A stretch of DNA of 64,000 nt from Canna indica (taxonomy: Eukaryota > Streptophyta > Magnoliopsida > Zingiberales > Cannaceae), in contig CP136890.1 in assembly GCA_034359265.1 (NCBI GenBank), positions 83,663,501 to 83,727,500 of the forward strand, in the 5' to 3' direction. This document shows positions 1 through 13,611 of the stretch, in pieces. The translations under genes and the position numbers were made by a program. How positions within the stretch are numbered: the stretch's first letter is position 1; every line of letters starts with the position of its first letter. The notes beneath the pieces are model-generated. The model did not search any database and had not been told where the DNA came from. It worked only from the letters and a program-made list of their open reading frames with translations.

Positions 1-3000
1 CAAAAATATCAGGCACCTTACATTTCCAATATAAGTTCCACCAAGCTTTAACACAGTGATATTTGATGATCGAGCAAATTGGCAGAGGCTATCAGTCATA
101 GACTTGTTTAATCTTATACCAGCAAGGCTCAGTTCTGAAAATCTACAAGAAACTCTATAAGATCAGATGGTTCAACAACCTGAAAGAATCATTGAGTTAA
201 TGTCTGTAAGAGAAAGTTTACCTTTTCAAGGATTGAAGTTTGGTTAGTAAATTAATAATTGCATTTCCAGATATTGGATTATTATTACCTGTAAGAAATA
301 CATATTCTCGGTTATAATAATGATGAGTATGCTGGTTAACAAGTTGAAATTAGCCCAAATATGAGACTAGATTCAGAATGATCACCTATTGAAAGATGTG
401 ATAGGACAGATCCAGCACTTAGTGCATCAGCAACTCTCTCAATTGTTCTGGATGTGATAGAACATTGCTCTATGTTCAAACTGTAAAGAGCTGCAAAACA
501 AAATGACAGAGCACAAGTAAGATAGTTATCAGTTTAGCATGGTAAAAAATAAGAAAGGGCAATAGATATGGCAAAACTCCATCCAGTATTTACAATGACA
601 AGCACCTAATCAAATTAACATCAATACAGTCTTAAACTAACAGAAGTATCCAAATTGGAATACACAACCATTCAGCCACAGAAAGCTCTTAATAAACTGT
701 TCTACCATATGAAACTTATTATTTTTGAAAAGAGAAATATAGTTTTTTTATTAATCAGTATGTTTACCAATATCTATATTCCCCAGAATCCCAACTTACA
801 ACACTTCAAACTTGCTAACCTCCTCTGCCACAATCTTCTTGAAAAGCATGTGAAAATAAAACAACAAAGATGATTGATCAATGAGAGTATCAAATAGACA
901 TCCACCTTTGCAATTCTCTAATATTGTGGACAGATAAGAACTGCACGCATCTGTTAGGCGGTTTTTTGCCAGATTAAGTACTTCTAAGCGAGAAGAAAGA
1001 ACAGAGCATTCACATATCTGTAAATAAAAAATGTGTTAGGAAAATAAAACTTCACTAGGAAATGCAAAATTAAAGAAGAATCATGTTGGTAACCTAAAAT
1101 GAATATGAATTAACTTCCTAGTAATGTCAGATAAAATGTTGATCATGGTTCAAAATCTTGTATTGGTATCGATCTTGGTGTTCGGGTACCGATACATACC
1201 ATACCGTACCAACACATTGTACGGTCGGGTTGATAGGCACGTACCAGCCTATCTCGGAATTTTTTGAAGTGTAAGAGAATGAGAGAGTATGAGAGAATTT
1301 GGGAGAGTTTAGCATAGTAGAGTGAGTGGTACCCTGAAGTAAAAAGTGACTTTGGAGGCTTTATATAGCACCCAAAGCTTTAAAACCCGGCCCCAATGGC
1401 TAAATTAATTGTTTGGGACCAGTAAAAAAGCCTTTATAGCCGTTGGGCTTGTACCGGGCTGGTAGCGCCCGATACACCCCGGTACGAGTTGTACCAGGGT
1501 CCAGGGTACACCGATACTAGTTTTTTTAAAAACCGGTAAATACTGAGTGTACATGGCGGGGTAAGGTATGGTATTTAAAACCATGATGTGGATAATTCTA
1601 AAAAAAATAGGGCAGTTGGAAAAGTTTTCAATCTTTAACATATGAAAAATCAAAGTCCACATAACCTGGAATAATGCAGTTGGGCCAAACCGATTGCAAT
1701 GCAAATCCAGCGTCAAACCACCATATTTTTGTCTTGATGAATTGAAGATTAGTTGAATTTTCTCCATGGTCTCATTACCTACAAAATATGAGACCACATT
1801 TCAAATTTTAAGAACCTAATTAAGTCACCTAGTAATTGATCCACAAGGGCGTCACGTATATCTGAAACAATAGTAGAAGCATATTAACAGAACCAAGATA
1901 AAAGAATGTTCTATTGGAGTAAGAATTACCTAGCATATTATGAGAAATGTCCAGTACTGCAACTGTTTTGTGCACTTGAAGTGCATTTAGAAAAGGCGTT
2001 ATTGACACATCTTGCAATCCACAGTCAGATACTATGACTTCATCCTCTGAAACCTATTTGCAAAAGAGAACCGTTATCAAAGGCAATTAAACCATGTTAA
2101 CCAACATCACTGAAAAATAGTAAGAGCTAGAATAAGTCATGGAAACTGATTACCTCCAAATTATACAATTTCTTCAACAGATTCATATTAGCTGGTTCAG
2201 ATAGTTTCTCACAAGAATCAATGTATAACTTAATAAGGCGTTTTGGGACCCATCCTATTGGAAGGAGAAAAAAGAAAGAAAGAAAGAAAGAAAGAGAAAA
2301 AGTATCAGAAACGCCACAGTACAAATGACTATAATATAAAAATAAGTATAACTAGACAATAACTTTTGACTTAAATATATGTAGAAGTCCTTTCGAAAAT
2401 GCCAAACTAGTATTTAAGACATATATTAAACAAAGATTAGTACTCGTATGGAAAAAGCCATCATGGTCTGGTTGTTAGTTCGTTACATCACATATCACTA
2501 AATTTGAGACTGAGGATGATGACATAAGCAAAAACATTGACTAGTTTACGATTTTCATTTATATAATCCCACATATTTTGTTGACAAACATGGTTTCCAG
2601 GACGATGATTAAAGATTCTCTTTAAACCTGGTTAAAAATATGGTCATGATAGCCTTTAAAATCTCTTTTTATCTTGTATATATGGTCAAGATAGCCTTTA
2701 AAGTTCCTTTTTACCTTGTATATTATGTTATATTTATTCATCCGTGCAGATACTTAGCACCATCAGTACAGTTGAATGAAGGAACGAATGAACAGGAAAA
2801 GATAGTTGAAAAAACAAAATGATGGTAGTAATAAAAGAATAATAACTGACTGCTTCAACAGTAAGCTAAAAGACCCAAAAGCACATAGAGTAAATATTTT
2901 TAGGAAAAAAAAAATCACCATCAATAACCACTTGAATAAAGTTGTTTTCATGGAGAGCATTCTTAATATCTTCAATCGGTTCTGAAGAACCTAATGCTGT

Positions 3001-6000
3001 CCCACAGATCTTTAGACATCCAATTACAGGAAGCAAACCTATAGAAAATAGAGTTGTAGACTAATCAGCCATAAACATGGTATTATAGTCTGAAACTCTG
3101 AATGTTTGACATAAACATAAATGGAACCAAATGGTAACAACATCAAACATGCATTCTAATACATATACATGTGACAAGGTAACTGGCTTAATGTTCTTCA
3201 CCATTCAAAATGAAGATGGCAACTTCTCCTATGTGGTGCTGAAAACCAAGAGATTTTCAAGAGTACATTATATAGATTAAAAAATGATTAGTTGATAGAG
3301 TACAATGATAATATTAAGTCCAATGCTTTCATGTTCCAAGATCCAAGATAAGGTATTGATAGACAAGTCATAAAAGCTAATTTATCAAAAGGGTGATCCT
3401 TGTGCATGAGGCTTGTGATTATATGGGGTAAGAGAAGTCTCAGCATATGAAACCTCACCCTTTGCAAAGCTAATTTATTTATCTACTAATATTTTTTTGG
3501 GCCAAGAATGTGAAATTATGAAAAGAGTTTAGAACTTTTCATTTTCGAAATCATATATAGTATCTGAATTCCAATAATAGTTGATCAAATGTTAGCAAAC
3601 TCATATATCAAAGTTTCAAGACACTTTTCATGATAGTGTTCTATCATTTGACCAAACATTCATGGATACATACCTTTGGACCTTTTCTGTTCCGGCAGCT
3701 GAAGAAAGTATGAACAAGCAACTTCAACTTTAACACATTCAATGTTGAGATAGCCATCTTCTAGGCAAGAACTTATGTCGACATGGATTAGGTCATGTCC
3801 AAGTTTAAATTTGATATACTGCAACATGAGAAAAATATATATACGTTACAGTTTGGTGGAGCAAAAAAAGGATAGAGCTTAATGACCAAAAAATACTTCT
3901 AGCTAATTGAGTTTTATTACTTTTTTGTTGTCTATATTTATCTTCCTCTTGCACATTTTGCATGAGCCTTGTGTTCAATTTCACATTTTGTAGATGTAAA
4001 CAAGGTACATGAGATACCCTTTTCTTAACCAAAGAATAGCGCACTATAAGATTTTGATCAGTTAACAAAGGGAAAGAACTAAAAGAACAAATGCCTGCAG
4101 CTTTCCATTCAACCTGAACCTAAGATCATGCTAGTTAAAAATAGAGGTTAGCTAAATGAAATTCATTTGAAAGCAACCAACATTACTAAGAGAATTCTCC
4201 CCAGTCCTCACATTTGTCAGCAGTTTGCTAAATTGGAGAGATGAAAATGATTATTTACTACTCATGAAATTAGCATTTACCTTGATATTTTAGATGTTCC
4301 TTCTTTTCTTTGAAAAATAATAGGAAGTTCACTAGGCATTATTCTGAAAAGAAAATTTATTGTGTATCTATATATCCAATGGATTCAAGCGAGTAAAGGG
4401 AAATTATAGAACCTACACGATGGTCATCTTTCAATAGATTAAAACCTGCATCATTCTGGCTTTGTTGAAACCTAACAAGTCGACCTCCGCTCAATTTGGA
4501 CTCACTGGCTGCAGATTTGGAAGCAACAGCTATTCCAACATCGCTTGAAGATCCAAAATCTGCTCCATTATCTGCAGTAAAAGTGGGGCTTTTGCATTTG
4601 AAAGAACAAGTACTTTCTTCAATATGAATAGGTGCAGAGGCACTAAGTATATCTCTGGAATTGGAGCTATGTGGACAATCCTGGTAAACGAGAATAATAT
4701 TTAGAATCAAAATATAACCACAATTTCTTTTTTGGGGCTGCTGGGGGGATAGCCAAAACTTCATATTATATATAAATAAATAAATAAATAAAAGCAGTAG
4801 AACACAATAATGACACTAATGAAAAAAAAATGTCAATATCAGTCAGTAGAGGTCACATTGTCAGAAGGGAACAATTTTAACTAAGATACTTAGGACAGAT
4901 TATGAGAGTCCAATCCAAGATTCAGGTTCTTAGAAGAAATATTACCTGAGCTTCTTTTATGCCAGTTGGTCCATGCAACATTTTCCCTGTATGTTACAAT
5001 GTAACAGCTAAGAAAAACAACAAAAATAACAAAGATAACTTTGACAAGGAACAAGTTAAATTCTGCCAACCTCTTACACGGTTCATATGCTCAATGGAAC
5101 TTCTATGAGGCCTTTTCTTTGATTCATCCATCTCATATAGATCATCAGCTTCATCATCAGAAATAACAACACGAGTACGCTTACGACCAGTTTGCTGTTG
5201 ATCATCATTAGACTTGCTTAAATCTCTAGACGAAGCTTGCGCACGATTAGCCGATATATCAGACTTCACAACATGAGAATCTAACTGAGACTTTTTTGTT
5301 TTTGCTGAATTCTTACTCAAACGGACAATTGATGCCAATGGAGCATCCTCATCAAATTCCTCAACATGAACAGGAAGGATAGACCTGCTTTTAGCAGAAC
5401 CATCGGACTCTTGCAATGCAGACACTGTGGGGATACTTGCAGGTGAATCGCCGCCTTCTGTTTCAGTTTCCGAGCAATAATCACTGTATTGGTTATCCAA
5501 GACACCTTTTAATAAAGGCTTTAGATTCCCGATGTCGAGCTGCAATTTCCTGAAGCAAACATTTTATATAAGATATTTTAGAGAAAGCTCTCCAGCTTAT
5601 TTGGCCAGCATGTACACTCAAAATCTACCTGGCTTCATCAACATTGTCAAATCTAATCATGTGACTATAGTGCATGTTATCAAGTGCAGTCATCTGTACA
5701 GATAGCATGTTGCCTTGAACTGCAATTCTACAAAGGGAAGAATTAAGAAGCTTATTTAGTTCAGAAAGCATCCAAAAAATATTTACCTCCACCTGTTTAA
5801 ATTAGTTCATGTGAAAGTTTTAGAAATAGGAAATTGCCTGTAACCCTGCTCAAATGCCTCCAATGCACCAGCCCAGTCACCAGAAGCATCCAAAACCTGT
5901 CCAATGTTTATCTTCACCAGTGCTTGTCCCTAAAACATGCAGCGGCACAATGATAAGAGTACTACTTACTGATAATATATGGTAAGACAGTCCCTCACGA

Positions 6001-8196
6001 ATTAATGCAAGCACACATGTACATGTCACATAATGGAGGTAGGTGATGTCATTTAGCACTACCCTTTAATTAACCTATAAATATACCACAGTCCTGCCAA
6101 TGGGCTTTACTGTGCAGCAACTCATTTTAATTTCCTTGTCCTTGGTATATTAATATATTCTAAAGAACCTATTATAAACTTACCTCCAAGTCTCCAATTG
6201 ATCTGTAGACATTCCAACTTTTCATGTACCACTTGCGCGCTCTGCTGAAGTTCCTAAGCTTTAGGTATGACTCCCCAATTACCAGATAAGCATCACTTAG
6301 CTTTTCCTTATCACAAAGTTCACTTGACACCCTTTTCTTTCTTTTAGCAAATTCTAGATGCTAAAACACAGAGATTTAGTAAAACAATGAATCATTAGAA
6401 CTCTCCAGATAAATCTAACCTCATCAAAGAAACTTTTACAATATGTTGCTAGCTTAAAAGATATAAAGTAGAAGTAGAATTTACAGGATCCTGTGAGAAC
6501 TTCAATTGAATACAACCACATAAAACCAAAGTAAATCACATTTTTTCATAACCAGTTTGACATGTCATATAAATTTTCTCAAAGATGAATTGACATGATA
6601 CCAGAATGAAACAAGTGCCAAACTAACAGTCATTCGAATTGTGTGTTTATCATTCCAATTCTCATATGATTATATCTCATCTATTTAGCAGTGTGCATAA
6701 AACAATATAGTGAAAAAGAAGACCCCATTAATAACCCATGTTTCCATACAAAAGAATCAACAAATATGTAACATGATGTAGGATTTCCACTTACTTTTGG
6801 CCATGCAAATATGACACAAGCCTTTTCAATCAGACCATCAAGGCAAGTGCTCTGCTCTAAGAGACACTTTCTCTCATTTGATGTGCCTCTAGCATCACAT
6901 GTGGTCCTCATCAGCTTTTTAAGTTTCTGTTCATCTTTCTTCAACTCCTCCAGTACCTTAGCTGCTTCTTTGACAGTATTCATATTTTGATTGATCTGAT
7001 TAACTAATGCATCCTCATCTTCTAAACATTTTGCTGTGTCCAAGGCTGTCTGATAACAACGAATTGCATCGTCATACTTCTGAACTCTATGGTGCAACTC
7101 CCCCAGATTGATAAAGCCCTTTGCTTCACCTTGCAGATGGCATATCTTCTTACAAATTAGGATGTCCTTCTCAATGTGCGCCCTTGCTTTACTCCACTCT
7201 CGCAGTTCAGTATATAGATATCCAAGATTATGATGAAGCCTGCTGCGTGCATCATCATATTCACTAACCTCTTCATCATCACATATCTTCAGACCTTGAA
7301 GAAGAATCTTCTCAGCTTCCTCATAGTTGTCAAGGTCCATTTCCAGCATACCAATGTTATTATGAGCATCTATAAATTCCTTGAGAAAGAAACCAGATTT
7401 CATGCAAGGAGGATTCTCTTTCAAAGAACGGGCAAGTTTCATGGCTGATTTAAAATATTTTTTCGCATTTCTCATTGCATGATGATCAGTTTCAGTTTCT
7501 GTAAATATCTCGTGGTAAGTTCTACCAAGTTGTGTAGTAGCTCTTTGCTGCTCAATAAGGTCATCAGAATCCTTGGAGAGCTGTAAATGCTTCTTCTGCA
7601 ATAAAGAGTGAAACGAAGTTCAGGCTCAGTGTAAGATGAAACCAGCCGTTAACTTCAGCACAGCACTTAGAATTCGCATTAAAAAAATTTATGAGCTCTG
7701 GAGACAAAAGACAGATTTTCAGATGATACTAAGAACTGCATCTATACAGTCACCGATCAAACCGAACTAACATCACTATAAAGAAACATTTAACCACTAG
7801 CCAGAAAAGCAAAATTCCAAAGGAAAACTAGGCATTGTAACACTCTAAACGTGGGCGAACCGCTGTAAGATAAAAAGAAAGCATTGATTTGCGAAGGAGT
7901 GGACCGGCGAAGGAGGAGACCTGGTAGACGAGGGCTTCTTTCAAACGATTGAGGCGGAGGTAGACCTCGCCGATGGACTGACATGTCGGGAGGAGCTGCT
8001 TCTGTGGGAGGTGCTTAGAGGATACCTCATAGTCGATGCGGAGCCAACGGAGAGCCTCGACGTACTCCCCCCGCCGCTTGTGGATATCGCCGATCTCGTT
8101 GGCCCACCGGGCCTCCTCCTCGTGGTTTCCCACCCTCGCTGCCTCCTTGTACCCCCGCTTCGCCACCCGGAGCTCGTCGTCCTCCCCTCTCCTCAT
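1..8196 (-). CDS. TSK: TONSOKU / BRUSHY1 / MGOUN3 protein (TPR-LRR), 3' part beyond the window
   Basis: Nuclear scaffold protein needed for genome maintenance at replication forks, silencing and meristem organisation (established for the plant family). Seventeen exons can be joined in frame: 7921-8196, 6795-7595, 6184-6360, 5838-5929, 5629-5727, 5071-5549, 4946-4986, 4417-4680, 3674-3818, 2919-3038, 2154-2254, 1930-2053, 1666-1778, 906-1017, 386-490, 222-288, 22-142. They give about 1079 residues; the Arabidopsis protein has about 1300, so the last LRRs are missing. Residues 1-450 are TPR/LGN repeats ([54 protein letters not shown]). The exon at 5071-5549 encodes a polar acidic linker ([20 protein letters not shown]). 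LRRs follow ([45 protein letters not shown]). The start at 8196 is chosen because [19 protein letters not shown] aligns with the family N-terminus; an upstream in-frame ATG at 8286 would add 30 low-complexity residues. The intron after 5838 uses a GC donor. Junctions around 4417/3818 are the least certain. Confidence 0.93.
1144..1585. mobile_element. GGTAC-rich hAT-like TIR element in a TSK intron
   Basis: Non-coding element between TSK exons 906-1017 and 1666-1778. Its ends are inverted: CATGGTTCAAAAT at the left and ATTTAAAACCATG at the right. It is flanked by an 8-bp target duplication with one mismatch (ATGTTGAT at 1136-1143, ATGTGGAT at 1586-1593). The interior repeats words such as GGTACCGATAC and ATACCGTACC in both orientations. 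The same family occurs at 46472-47259. The 8-bp duplication suggests hAT mobilisation. Confidence 0.75.
2268..2298. repeat. (AAAG)n microsatellite in a TSK intron
   Basis: About seven AAAG units just upstream (gene sense) of the exon at 2154-2254, in the position of the polypyrimidine tract of that intron when read on the minus strand. Confidence 0.9.
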
Positions 8197-8925
8197 TTCT
8201 CCACCTCTTCCGATTCCTCCTGCTAGGGTTCCGAGGGCGGTCGATCGCTCCGCGAGACGGAAAGGAACCAAAGAGTTTCCCGCCAAGATTTTTGGGAATA
8301 TTATTACAATTTGTCGAAGTCGCCGGGATTTGGTTCGACCCGTGCATATCTCGGTTCGCAGTAAACCGAACCTTATCCTAACCCGAACCGAAATCCTTCA
8401 TTTGCTTCATTTCAATTTATTTGACCAAAATTTATCATTAGGTAATTGGTAGGTTAAAATGTTAAATAAAACTACCAAAACCCCATTTGAACGAATCAAA
8501 TAATTTAAGGTACCAAGAAAATCCGATCCATTAAATCCAATAAAATGTGACATAGAGAAACAAGTAGCTAAGTAACATTTATAGGCATCAGTAAAATTTT
8601 AATTGACTATATATTTATATTATTACATTGTTATTTTATATATTTTAAAAATTCAGGAAAGATTTTACCCTTTGCTACCACTTTGAAAAAAAAAAATCTA
8701 ATAATTTAAATATTTAACAACTAAAAAAATATGAGAATTTAATTTCTTCTATATTGTGCGGTGCTTGTGTGTAACAAATTTTTTATGGACACTAGGTTGT
8801 TCATGGGTCGGATCGAATTTAGAAACTCAAACCAATTAAAAGTAATCGGATTGGATTGAGTCAAGTTTAGGATTTATTACTTTCAAACCTGATTCAACCC
8901 AATCCGAACTAGGTCGAGGCGGTTA
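8197..8925. other. TSK 5' flank, no other gene seen
   Basis: GC-rich for about 200 bases next to the gene (probable 5' UTR and core promoter), then AT-rich. The ORFs crossing 8011-8452 are shadows of TSK exon 1 and its GC-rich flank. From about 8780 there is a partial repeat with words such as GGATTGGATTGAG. Confidence 0.6.
8276..8284 (-). promoter_or_regulatory. E2F-like site upstream of TSK
   Basis: The plus strand reads TTTCCCGCC, which matches the E2F/DP consensus. It lies about 80 bases upstream of the chosen TSK start codon. S-phase expression would suit a replication-fork protein. Function is inferred from the match and its position only. Confidence 0.5.
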
Positions 8926-9040
8926 TTATGGTTTCAAATACCGTACCGTACCGCTCGGTACGATCGGTATTTACTCATTTTTGGAAAAAATGGTATACGA
9001 GATATTCGATACTATTCGGTACTGCTAAAACTAGCGCCGA
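8926..9040. mobile_element. Truncated GGTAC-family element
   Basis: Begins ATGGTTTCAAATACCGTACC, matching the ends of the elements at 1144 and 46472, and repeats CGGTAC/GGTATAC words. The right terminus is missing because gypsy internal sequence starts at about 9045. Confidence 0.55.
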
Positions 9041-9044
9041 CATC

Positions 9045-9472
9045 AAGCGGTGGTGAGGTTTTGTAAGAAAGGAAAGCTAAGCCCTATGTTCATTGGGTCA
9101 TTTCCTATTCTCAGGCGCAGGGGAGCTGTGGCCTATGAGTTAGCCCTACCTCTTAATATGGACCGAGTACATCCAGTATTTCATGTGTTTATGCTGAAGA
9201 AGTACATTCGGGATGAGTCCTATGTGATCGAGCCTACTGATCGAGTCTTGTGAGGAGCGGCTAGTTGAGGTGCTAGACCGGCAGATTCGAAAGTTGAGGT
9301 CCAAGGAGATTCCCTTGGTCAAGATCAGATGGGAGCACCATTCCAGCCAGGAGGCCACTTGGGAGGTGGAGCGGGATATGAGGGAGCGTTATTCTTCATT
9401 ATTTGGTGTTGTGGTGAGTCCTTATTTTCTTTTCTGAAATTCGAGGACAAATTTTCTTTAAGGAATGAGGAT
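9045..9472 (+). pseudogene. Ty3/gypsy polyprotein C-terminal remnant (integrase tail and chromodomain-like end)
   Basis: The translation contains LRRRGAVAYELALPLNMDRV, VHPVFHVFMLKKY and, in another frame after about 9245, VKIRWEHHSSQEATWEVE, the typical end of a gypsy integrase followed by a chromodomain-like segment. Everything upstream is missing, and at least one frameshift separates the two parts. It ends at a purine-rich stretch (AAGGAATGAGGA) that directly precedes the LTR start at 9473, as a polypurine tract should. Confidence 0.85.
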
Positions 9473-12013
9473 TGTAATATTCTAGATATTTAAATTTATT
9501 TTTTTCTCCTTATGTGTGTTTGCCAGCCTAGCGTACTAGTTCGTGGTCGAGCCGAGTCGACTCATGATCCGGATCGAGCTTGCGAGCTCCAGTAAGTAGG
9601 ATATGAATTTATGAATTTTAGGTTTGGGTAGTTGAGATTATTTAATTTGATGTTGTGTGTGCATAAATGCTAATTATGTTCATATGAGTATTTAATTAAT
9701 TGCTTGTGATTTATTTAATGAGATTAATTAAATTATTTAAGTCTATCGGGTTAGCGGATTTTGATTTTGGTATAAGGTGGATGCAGGTTGTGGATTAAGG
9801 GTTTATGAGGTTAGGGTTGAGGAGAGAGTATAACCCCCCCTCATGGCTTGTGGCTCCTATTTTGGAACCACCTAAAGAGTTGAGAAAGTGAGCCAGCCGC
9901 TAGCCCCCTTTCCCTTTCTCCTTGGAGCCGCCACCACCCAGAGCCAAGCTGAGCCGCCTGCTTCTTCTTCCCCTCCTCTCCTCTATTCCTTATCTTTGAG
10001 CCGAGCCGAGAGGAGCCGAGCCGCGCCGCCTATTTTTTCTTCTCCTCCCCTCTCTCTCTTCCTTCCCTTTGGAGCCGAGCCGAGAGGAGCCAGCCGAGCC
10101 AGCCCCTCTCCTTCTCCTCTCTCTCCCTCTCTCCAAGCCGACGGCTTGGAGTGAGCCGCCGCCCCTTAGAGCCTTTTCTTGGGTTGAGCCGCCAGCCTTT
10201 TGAAGCCAAATTTGAGGGCCGTCATCCGGGATTTTTGCCTTAATTCTTCTTCCAATTAAGGTGAGTGGTTTACCCTCTCTCTTCGGGATTTTAATCGGAT
10301 TTTTGAAGTCATTCTTGACTGCTCAGTATTTATGCATTGTTCTTGGATTTTCTTCGAGTTCTTGCCATGTTTTCTTGATATGCAAATATAATTTATTCTC
10401 CTAATTTAGTTTCTTGATTTGTGGATTGCATGCTTAGGATTAAATCTGTGATTTTGGATAGAAATCATATGGAAGGATTAAAATCTTGATAATGACTAAT
10501 TAAGGGTTCTTGAGAAGGGGATTCTTGATCTTAATGCTTGATTTTTGGTTTAGTATTCTATCTTAGCGAAAGAAATCATGTGGTTTCTTGTGGATCTTAA
10601 TGAAAAGCATTATTTTTGTGAATTAATTCCTGAGATTAGTATTCTATCTTAACGATAATTTAGGGATTAATTTCTGTTAATTTTTGGATTTAATTCTATA
10701 AGTATGCTAAAATTGCATGATTACTGGAATTATATGCTGAGATGATGAATCTGTGCTGATTTTAATTTATTTGTTGTGATGTGTGTGTATGTGTGAATAT
10801 AGTTGTGTAACCTATCGTTTCGACTAGAAAACATAGTTTGGAAACATATGACACACTTTGGAGACTAGATTCGGATTAGACACAGTAGTTCTAGGCATAA
10901 CAGTAACCTAAAATAAAACCCTAATTGAGATGATCTAAATTTTAATTATATAATTAAAATTTGGTTAAGGGTGAACATAATATGTTATGAACCAACTTAT
11001 AAGGTATTCATGAAATAAAACCGCACGAGTTCATGATATTACGGGTCTAAGGGATAGGGTTCGGGTTGGAGTGTTGAGACGCTTCATGATGAGGAAATCC
11101 CTAGGACACCGTAGGAGAATCTTGACTTAGGTCTTGATGTGTCATAACCTTGAGCATGGCGGAGAGACTCAATTAGAAGCTGGATTACGGGCTACGCCCG
11201 GGTGGTTGGACGTCAAATTCCCAACCTGCCGAATAAGTTCGGAGGGCTTTCCCGATTATCCTAGTATGTGTGGTTGCCTTCAGGCATGGTAGGGTTTCGG
11301 CCTGATGCACTTCTCTAGTATGTGTGATTGCCTTCGGGCATGGTAGGACTTCGGCCTGATGCACTTCTTTAGTATGTGCAGTTGCCTTCGGGAATGGTAG
11401 GGCTTCGGCCTAATGCACTTCTTGGAGGGATAAATGTCATGGGCGTGGGTGGCTTGTTGGTCTAGTAGCTAGTCACGCCTTTGTGACATTGCCTTTTTAG
11501 AGATAGATTTTATTTCTGTTATCTCTGTGTTTATTTGCGATGGTGGGTAAAATCGCTTGCTGAGTTCTTTGAACTCACCCATTGTCGTTTGATTTCTGTT
11601 TTCAGAGTCTGATCGATGAGGTGGGCCAGAGCACTTGGCGCAACTGGAGGGTAGTGGAGCCGCATGATCTCATAGCAGTCCTAGTTAGGGTCGTAGTCGA
11701 GTCGGTTGGTAGTAGTCATGTAGTTTTATTAGCTCGATTTGGAGTTGTAGCTCTAAGGGCATTTATGTTATTTATTTCAGATTTTATTGTATCTAAACTT
11801 TTGAATTGTTGAACTTAACTATTATTTCCGCACTTTACGTTTCATCGAGTTTCTTGAAATAAAACTATGTTTTGGTTCGGTTTTCATTTGAAATAAAACT
11901 TGGTATTTCTTTCGCTATATTTACTTGTTGAGTTGGCATGTGCATGATTTAGGCTACGGGGTATAGACACGTATACTCTGGCCGGTCACGTGATCCTGAG
12001 TTGGAGCATGACA
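9473..12013 (+). mobile_element. 3' LTR of a truncated Ty3/gypsy retrotransposon
   Basis: A 2.5-kb block that starts TGTAATATTC just after the polypurine tract and ends GAGCATGACA (TG...CA). It holds a CT/GAGCCGAGCC-rich leader at about 9890-10160 that generates meaningless ORFs, and a 55-bp minisatellite at 11261-11425. No 5' LTR is present in the window, so insertion age and target duplication cannot be read. Confidence 0.8.
11261..11425 (+). repeat. Three-copy 55-bp minisatellite inside the LTR
   Basis: Three consecutive units each contain TAGTATGTG, TTGCCTTCGGG (the first unit has one base changed), ATGGTAGG and TTCGGCCTGATGCACTTCT with a few substitutions. It lies in the last third of the LTR. 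Confidence 0.85.
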
Positions 12014-13300
12014 ACTCGAGTTGGGAAAAGAATTAATGAAGGGGGTTTGAGTGAGATCTTTGGAATAGGAGGATGGACGGGGCGGTCCATCCATTAGGCC
12101 AATAAGGCAATGGTCTTAGGCTCCCAAATTGATGGGTCGCCCCTATTTTTTTTTATACAAAGATAGAAAGTCATAATAGGTGATCATACTAGGAATCAAA
12201 CTCTAGATCTCTAAACAATATACAACATGTTGTCATCAATTGTGCTACCCACAGTTGGCATGGGCCGCCCTATTGAATGTATGATTAGTTAACCAAATAT
12301 AGGAAAAATTCTATAACTACTGGACAATATGAAAAGGACAATGCAGATAAAGTTGAATTAATTGAAGAAACATTAATGGTGTCAATTGCGCAGGTAACCA
12401 GATTCGGTAGCATTTAGATTTAATTTGAATGATTCATTAAGTGGCTGAATCATGTAATTAATTAGAATGGTGATGTGAGCCATGTTTACATAGTCACTTA
12501 TGTGATTTGTATATCTATGTTGAGGATGTTACACAGAACTCAAAAAAGAAATATGTGTATGTGATATATACATAGGTTTAGGGTTTAATTTAAGCATCAT
12601 CTTAGTAAATTTTTAGGGTCTCAAAGTCGTTCTTACAAAACATGAATTTCATGCGAAGTTGCTTTTTAAAAAATAGATAGATATATGCAATTAATTCCTG
12701 CATCATGCTGTCTTCAATCAAGAAAGAACAATTAATATGTTCGAACTGTCCACGATTCCCAAGACTTCTCCCCGTTGGCTTTGGTTTAAAGCTAACTTGT
12801 CTTGTTGGTTTAAAGCTAACTTGTCTTGTTGGCAACTAAAGTGATTATAAGTGAGATCCATGATTTGTGAGGGTGGTTAAATGTATCATATTTAAAGTAA
12901 TTACAAATCACTCGAATAAATTTTTTGCCTTATCTCTGGACTCTTCGTCTTCTCTATTTCCATCGGCTCCAAGCGACCAAGTCTCCAACGATCGATCGTC
13001 TACAAGTTCAGATAAAAGCAATGTTCTTCCTCCTAAAGCACTCATCTCAAATTTTTTTAATAAAAAAATACATAAAAATTTATATTAATTTTATTGAATA
13101 AAAGAAATATCTCATTTTAAAATTTTACTTTAGGCCATAATATTTCTTGGGTCACACCTGAGGATAGAAGCTTAGGGCCATGCGGCTGTCCTTTATGAGT
13201 GAGAATGGGGTTTGCTAGGGTCAGCTCTCCGTAGAACTTATAAATTATATGATGATTACGTTTCTTTGAAGTCGTGTAATGCTCGCTAAAAACTATTGTT
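12014..13300. other. Intergenic, degenerate repeats only
   Basis: No gene recognised. At 12060-12260 a decayed transposon-like stretch has GGCGGTCCATCCATTAGGCC near one end and GGGCCGCCC near the other. At 12771-12832 the segment GGTTTAAAGCTAACTTGTC is repeated in tandem, which produces the short repetitive ORF on the minus strand. Confidence 0.6.
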
Positions 13301-13439
13301 ATAGTAGAGAAAGTTGAAATCTGGAATTTTATAGTATGATTCAATATGCTTAAATATGATATTTTATAGCATGATAAGGTAGGCTGAAATTTGATGTTGT
13401 GGTATGATAATGCATGCAGAATTATAAAGATAGATGCAG

Positions 13440-13555
13440 AATTTTATTAGAGTGTACATGTACATGTTGGAATTATTTTATACATGCTGAAATTATTTGT
13501 ACATGCTGGAATTACTTTATACATGCTGAAATTAATCAAATACATGTTGAAATTC
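13440..13555 (+). repeat. Short tandem repeat, about 19-bp unit (TACATGCTGAAATTATTT)
   Basis: Five to six imperfect copies of TACATGYTGRAATTA spaced 18-26 bases apart. Confidence 0.8.
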
Positions 13556-13611
13556 CTATTTGGGTGATAAAATATAAAGCTGAGATGTTGAGTCTAAGAG
13601 AGGGTCGGGTT

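Noticed and set aside
1822..1856. Possible extra TSK exon between 1930 and 1778
   Set aside because: Splice-like signals exist, but joining 1930-2053 directly to 1666-1778 keeps the frame and matches the family sequence (HNMLG to NETMEK).
3805..4068. 87-residue minus-strand ORF in TSK
   Set aside because: It crosses the intron before the exon 3674-3818 and reads that exon in the wrong frame.
4095..4113. Possible 19-base TSK exon (GTTGAATGGAAAGCTGCAG)
   Set aside because: Including it breaks the frame into the next exon; joining 4417-4680 to 3674-3818 directly keeps phase 0.
9888..10154. 88-residue Ser/Pro-rich ORF
   Set aside because: Product of the GAGCCGAGCC/CTCTCC leader inside the LTR 9473-12013.
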